Under the pieces are notes generated by a model. It did no database searches, was not told where the DNA came from, and was given only the letters and a program-made list of their open reading frames with translations. This document shows, one piece after another, positions 58,561 through 64,000 of a stretch of DNA of 64,000 bases (within the stretch, counting starts at the first letter, position 1; the number at the start of each line of letters is the position of its first letter). Made by a program: the position numbers and the translations under genes. Source of the DNA: Vitellaria paradoxa (Eukaryota; Streptophyta; Magnoliopsida; Ericales; Sapotaceae); NCBI GenBank assembly GCA_019916065.1, contig CM034241.1:11507223-11571222 (forward strand), given 5' to 3'.

Positions 58561-61122
58561 GCATATTGCTTTTGGTACAAATGTGATTGACAGTATGAGG
58601 AAGAAACACTACAAACTCATATAGTCACAATGGTATACAGAAGAATGTCGCCTGTTTAATAGGCATACAAACAAAATTCCTTACACTTCGTTTGGGGACA
58701 TTCCGATACTAGGATTGATTTTATTGTAAAACAAAAGATTAATTTGATTTGATTTGATTTGATAAATAAAATTTTGTATTTAAAACACATTTTAAATTTA
58801 AGAATTGAATTAATTTGATTGTAGTGAAATACTAAATTTGATCATCTTAATAGAAAGTAAAAAAAATTATAGTAAAAATGATATAAGAGAATAAATTTAT
58901 CCACTTACTTGATTCTTTTAGAAAATAATGAAATTTCATCAAACCCTATTGTTTCGGATTAGATTTCAAATTCTATATAAACTTTAAAATTGAAATTATG
59001 AAATGAAATCAAATTGAAATTATAAAATTTTATTTTAGTTCTAAATATAAGAATTGATGAGAATTCTTATAAAAAAAAATCAGATCCTATTAAATTCACA
59101 ATCGTAGATGCAGTGTCTGCAAAAAAAGAAAAAATATGATCCAAAAGGGACCAGAAGATAATAAAGCATCCCCACCTTAGCTATGGATGACCGAAAGCTA
59201 CCATGGGATGCTTCTGAACCAAACATCACAGCCAAAACACATTTGATCACCAGCATCAACTATGCATCAGTATCAACAAAAGAACTCCTCCATCTATCAC
59301 CATCTTCAGCAAAAACTCTACGGATTGTCCCCTTTGTTTCATTTTCACAAAATATATTTGTCATCCTTACTCTTGGGGCGCTTGTTTGATCTTTCACAGC
59401 TCTAAAATTTCATCAATGGTGACAAATACTGATATTATATGTAAAGGCAGAGTTAAGAATTTTTTTTTTTTTTTTTTTTTATCCATGGGCCATAGGCTGG
59501 GTACTAAATTGAGGTATGGTTGGATATTAAATTAGGTTTGAAATTTTTCTCTTTTTAGGTTATATACACACTGAGTATAAAGCTAGAGTTTAGACAGTTA
59601 AGTTAGAACGCTGTATACTACTACTTAAAAAAAAAAAAAAAATAGACCAAAATTTAACCTAAACAACAGCCCACCCTATCCCTTGCATATCTTCGCCCAT
59701 GCTGACTCGCTCTTTTAAAGCTTATTTTTCTAAATAAATTTTGATTCCATTTGAAGTGACAAAAAATTCTTAAAAAACGAGGAAAAATAGTGAAAAATTC
59801 TAAAAATTATTTACTTTTTATTTTACTGTACAAATTTCGAACTCATAACTTATCTCATTATATTTTATTTTATTTTATCTTATTTTTTATCACTTCAAAC
59901 ATACTCTCGGTAATGTATACATGGAGTGGAGTAAAACAAACTGAGAGACAACTTTGTTTTTACTTTGATATATTATGCGGCTAAATCGTGATTGTCTTGG
60001 AGAGAAGAACCCTTCCATCAAAACTCTTTATCCCAATGCAAACTTTAGAAGGTTTTCTATTATTTAGCAACATTATGAGATTATTTTGCCTATAGCTTCC
60101 TCCAAAGAAATTGCAAATCAGAGTAAGAATGATGCCTAATGTGCTTTCGAAAATCATGAAAATGGAACCTTTCAAAAAAAAAAAGGAAAAAGAAAATCAT
60201 GAAAATGGAGCCGTTCATAAAACTAGTTAAGACTCAATATTGGAGATGCGTTAACATGTACAATATGCACTGTAATTCTAGGGGGGTGTTTGTAGGATCC
60301 AAAATTAAAAAGTGTAATGCATTAACCACTTTTTACTAACTCGAGGACAAACTAAAATTTGTAGATAGAATTCATTGAAAAAAACTTGAATAACCTGTTG
60401 TAACGGTTTTCGTGGATGTATTACAATTTTCAAGTGAACTGAACCCATTGGGATGGGATTAAATGATCCGATCTAACGATTTTTGTTTAATATGTCAGAA
60501 TTTTGAGAAAAAAAAAGTTGACAAAAGTTAAAAAAATATGTACAGAAAAACAAAAATATGTGAAAGTTTATAAAATTTTATAACTTTTTGTGAAATTTTA
60601 TCTTCCAAACACTCCCATGATATCATACTCCGCCTTGTTACATTTGTATCAAAAATTTATTATTGAGAGAGTTTTAAATTACTTGTTTAGTCTTAGTGAA
60701 AAAAAAAAAATAGGGAAAAAAATTAGATTTGAAAGATTAAAAATTAAAAATCAGAGAATTAATTTGTTTAGAAATGTCATCCTCTTTTTATTAAAAATAA
60801 AAAATAATAATAAAGCATATATTTATTCTCTTTTTTTTTTTTCTTATGTCTTTTCCTTTTTCCTTCTTTTTATCTTTTTCCCCCCAATCTCTGCAGCTGT
60901 ATATTGTTGCAAATACCAGTTTCATGAGTTCTTCTTGCCCCCCAATTTTTATTATATATATATATATATATATATATAAATTTGTTTCGTGTGGATGCAG
61001 CGGGGAGCCATGTTTCTCTCTCTGATGTCAATGATGGAGTTGCAAAAGCATACAAGGCCCAGCTTGATCAACAAACCAAGGAATTGTTCCTTCCATTCCG
61101 TGCCTTTTGTACACGTAAAGAT
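58340..61122 (+). CDS. Second UspA-domain paralog of the U-box receptor-like kinase family, first two exons
   Basis: Exon 1, 58340-58520, starts MWNQRGVGNGEKRDEFVAVA and continues IDKDKSSQYALKWAIDHLL to TVTLLHVKQ, the start of a UspA-type domain. Exon 2, 61001-61122, encodes SHVSLSDVNDGVAKAYKAQL and FLPFRAFCTRKD. Exon 1 ends CCGA|GTATCT, phase 1; exon 2 begins after GGATGCAG and ends AAAGAT|GTGAGT in phase 0, the same phases as copy 1. Exon 2 has the GSHVSLSDVND block that copy 1 lacks, so it is closer to the usual family form. Intron 1 is about 2.5 kb and contains repeats. No exon 3 is visible up to 64000; the gene may continue beyond the window or be truncated. Confidence 0.75.
58524..58561. 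repeat. CT then AT microsatellite at intron 1 donor of UspA copy 2
   Basis: (CT)n begins three to four bases after the donor GT and runs into (AT)n. Same position as the CT tract in UspA copy 1. Confidence 0.9.
59445..59705 (-). mobile_element. Dispersed repeat, GGGCGGAGGTA type, copy 2
   Basis: Reverse orientation relative to 28640-28910. Its minus strand reads ATGGGCGAAGATATGCAAGG, then AAATTTTGGTCTATTTTTTT, ACCTAATTTAATATCCAACC, ending AAATTCTTAACTCTGCCTTT. Lies in intron 1 of UspA copy 2. Confidence 0.6.
59745..59905. mobile_element. MITE-like repeat, same family as 26331-26485
   Basis: Shares AAATTATTTACTTTTTATTT, ACTGTACAAATT, AACTCATAACTTATC and TTTATCACTTCAAAC with the copy in the first UspA locus, and lies in intron 1 of UspA copy 2. 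Confidence 0.5.
60282..60616. mobile_element. MITE-like element, GGGGGTGTTTG termini
   Basis: Left GGGGGTGTTTGTAGGATCC; right end reverse-complements to GGGAGTGTTTGGAAGATAAA. About 335 bp, non-coding, in intron 1 of UspA copy 2. Confidence 0.55.
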
Positions 61123-62224
61123 GTGAGTTTAGATTATTTTCTCCTAGACTAATTATATTTCTCTCAGTGTAATGCAATTGTCTTTACTATCTGCAAGAAA
61201 TTAGCGCAATAACTTAAAAAAAAAAAAAGCGATATAACGCCAGACGAATTCAGAATTCTTAATTAGGAGGAGTTAACTTTTTTTTTTTTTTCCTTAGGTT
61301 GAATTTAAGTCTAGAAAAAATTATAATTAACTAATATTATAAATTATATTTAGTAAATTAAAAATAAATTAATGTATATATGTAGCACAGTTAGTTAGAT
61401 TTTTAAATTTTATATTATATATAATAATTGAAAAAATAGTTAAATTTTACGGGGTTAACCTATGATTTAAATTTTTTTAACCTAAAAATTTATATGCATT
61501 AGTGACGGTTTTTTTTCCGACCAAAGTCAACTTTTTTTTTTAAATTTTAGGAGAATCAAACTAGAGTATATTTTTTTTTAATTAAAAATTTACATGTATT
61601 CAAAACCATGACCTTTTTTGACTCTAATCCGTAGACATAATAAATTAAGTAAATTATCGTCTGCCTGACAGTAGTGTTAGATAAAAAATAATATAATTAC
61701 GTGAAAAATAAATAAATATCAAATCATACGGGTAACTCTTTCATACTTTTAAATTATATAGAATGTCTAAAATGCATTTGAAATATTAAAAGACTATTTT
61801 AAACAAGGAAAAAAAAAAAAAAAGATGTTATCAAATGGTAAACCGGAAGCATCTCGAAAGGTGAAACCCGGGTCTAAAAATGAAATATAACGGAATAAAT
61901 TAAAGAAATATATTGTAAATTATTATCCTCTCACATTTTTTTTTTTTTTAAGAATTTGAATAGTTGCATGATGCTTTGCATATTTTATATAGGTTAAAGT
62001 AGTAAGAAAATTTTCTCAATATGATCTCTCAAACATTAACAGCCAAACGAACTAGAAGATTAAGTTGTAATAAATATTTTATGATAAATATATAAATATA
62101 AATTTTGAAGGTTAAAAATGTAAATATAATAATTTACCCAAATAAATTCAACTCAAAATTTTCTATATCATTCATGAAAACTTACTGCACCATGGAGAAC
62201 GGTGTGAAATATTATAGTTCATCG

Positions 62225-62400
62225 ATCATTGGGTTATAGGGGGCTAGAGGGCAGAAGGCATTTTAGTGGTCAAAGTGCACAGAATCAACAATGTTAATAT
62301 GTTTTTAATTTTTCTATAAATGATTTAATAGTTCTAATTTAACTTAATTTTCTTCAAATAATTTAATAGTCATTTAATGGTCCAAATAATTTAAGTGGTA
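62225..62400. repeat. Dispersed repeat shared with 33590-33800
   Basis: Same succession of GGGG..AGGGCA, TTTTTAATTTTT, AAATGATTTAATAG, TTCTAATTTAA and ATTTAATGG words. Confidence 0.55.
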
Positions 62401-62949
62401 TTTAATTTTTTTTATTTTTTATTTTTTGTTTTTTATTTTATGTATTTTATGTTTTAAAAATCTTAAAATAAAGAAATAAAAAATATTTTATTTTTTCTTA
62501 TTTTGAAATTTTCCTTGTTTTACACTGAAAACGCTCAAAATGACTTTTTGTCATTTTTTATTTCATGTGTAAGCTCATTTTCTATTTTCTGAAATAAATT
62601 TTTAAAATACAAATGACAAAATGTGTTTGAGTTATTTTTATTATTTTTAAAAGTGTAAAATAAAAAATGAGGTTAAAATAGAAAAAAAAAAAAAGTCAAA
62701 TGACACCCTAATGATCATCATATTCAAATGACATGGAGCCATTGATTTTTTATACTTTAGCACCATGTAGCACTTCATAATTCATTGGTATTTACAAAAT
62801 TAAATATAAATTTATTTAATTATATTTTTATTCTTATAAATAATAAATAAACACACAAAACACATTAAAATTGCTCCAGTTCATTGGCCCAACGCTAGCA
62901 ATTTCGCGGCGCCCCATATGGGTCGAGGGTACGATTACGATTATACATT

Positions 62950-63118
62950 GGCTCCGTTTAGAGCTAAACAAAATAAAATAAAATTTTACAAATTTTTACA
63001 AACACGAGTTATAAAATAATAAAATTTAAATTCTTCACTCACTGTACGAATTACGAGATATTTAATTTTACACTTTTATTTTATTTTATACACTTTTATA
63101 CAATTCTAAACACACTCA
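62950..63118. mobile_element. MITE-like repeat with GGCTCCGTTTAG termini
   Basis: Left GGCTCCGTTTAGAGC; right CTAAACACACTC, reverse-complementing to GAGTGTGTTTAG. Shares ACTGTACGAATTACGAG and TTTTATTTTATTTTAT with the repeats at 26331 and 59745. Confidence 0.5.
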
Positions 63119-64000
63119 TTATACCTTATGTATTGTTCGTGAATAAGAAATATTTATTTTTTAATTTCTTTTTTCAATTGTATATATTTTTAATTTAGCA
63201 AAAATTTAATAAAAATTTAAAAAAAACAAAAAATTCATGTCTAATAATAAATTGTGGCATTTAAGTAAATAATTAATAATTAAAGAGTATTTTAAAAAGA
63301 TAAATAAAGTAATGAGAAATTAATGAGCATAAGTTTACTTTAAAAAGTTATAAAAAAAATTATTAATATAGGAGCTCATCGGTGGTTAAATGGTATTAAC
63401 AAAAAAATTATTTATATATCAAGTTATTTTCTTCATTAATTTTTAAGTTTCACTAATGGTCCTGGTGTTTTTTTATAAGGGAATGGTACGAGGTAAAAAT
63501 TCTATAAATAAAAGATTACAAAAGTAATTGTTACTCTAATAATATTTAAGGGATGTCAAGTTTATAATACTTATATTTTGATTAAAATAGTAAATATTAT
63601 TCGATAATAATTATATTGTATTTGAAATATTAAAGGAGAAATGTTTGAAAAAAAAATTTGCTTGAGAGAATGGTGTAAATAAATATTTTACGACGTAATG
63701 AAAAGATTAATGAAAAAAGGTTATAATTTTTTTATTATCTCCGTTACCTACCCCTCTCCACCAGAAACAATTTACTTCTATAAGGGGTTAATCTTTACTC
63801 TTAGTATAATTGTTACCCTCTGCTCTAAACTAACGCAATGGAGGGTAAAAATTATTCTAATAAAATTTACCCTCTTTTACTCCCAAAACAAACATGTCCT
63901 AAGTGTACAAATAACATATTAAAATTACCTATAAAAAAACATATTAAATTAAAAAAATGATTAAAAAAATCAGAGTGAAAACAAATTTTTTCTGTTTACG

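Larger units (their letters stand above)
61123..64000. other. AT-rich region right of the second UspA exons
   Basis: No exon 3 of the UspA gene and no other gene is supported. Contains a repeat at 62225-62400 matching 33590-33800 and a MITE-like unit at 62950-63118 starting GGCTCCGTTTAGAGC and ending CTAAACACACTC. The short open frame at 63698-63922 lacks family features. Confidence 0.5.

Noticed and set aside
63698..63922. 74-residue plus-strand frame near the right edge
   Set aside because: No similarity recognised; not in frame or character with UspA exon 3.

Overview
The window looks like nuclear DNA of a flowering plant, most likely a eudicot. It is AT-rich with long T, TA and CT tracts, and is dominated by LTR retrotransposons, MITE-like repeats and a LINE. 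The few host exons have plant-type introns. I see no rRNA gene, tRNA gene, CRISPR array, prokaryotic operon or obvious organelle insert.

Layout. 1-11.6 kb: a minus-strand Athila-like Ty3/gypsy element (5' LTR, tRNA-Asp-type primer site, almost intact gag-pol with one frameshift, a second ORF with a plant transposon-protein domain); its 3' LTR lies beyond the left edge. 11.6-19.7 kb: an older, broken minus-strand Ty1/copia element with a 1433 bp right LTR, a truncated left LTR, and a long leader holding a GC-rich island and hairpin repeats. 22.2-29.7 kb: exons of a UspA/coiled-coil gene of the U-box receptor-like kinase family, ending before the kinase and U-box. 31.9-33.4 kb: debris of a chromovirus-type gypsy element. 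33.5-41.5 kb: AT-rich repeats, a probable solo LTR, an orphan exon-like stretch and a fragment of an acidic plant gene with one in-frame stop. 41.55-50.82 kb: a compound retrotransposon, LTR-internal-LTR-internal-LTR, with one 5-bp target duplication and two copies of a 708-residue Gag but no pol. 51.4-56.7 kb: a decayed plus-strand L1-type LINE. 58.3-61.1 kb: the first two exons of a second UspA paralog. The rest is MITE-like and AT-rich sequence.

The most striking object is the Gag-only tandem element: three 859 bp LTRs differing at only 3-5 positions around two essentially identical internal domains, so it is very young or partly an assembly artefact. It resembles TR-GAG non-autonomous elements and would need reverse transcriptase and integrase from a related copia element. 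The second unusual signal is the palindrome ATTCGAAT, found 11 times in the Athila-like element, often in pairs 20-21 bp apart, and not found by me elsewhere in the window.

The two UspA loci are tandem paralogs with the same exon 1 phase and a CT microsatellite directly at the intron 1 donor of each. The upstream copy looks degenerate (phase error at the exon 6/7 junction, no kinase); the downstream copy may continue past the right edge. All boundaries were read by eye; no alignment or database search was run.
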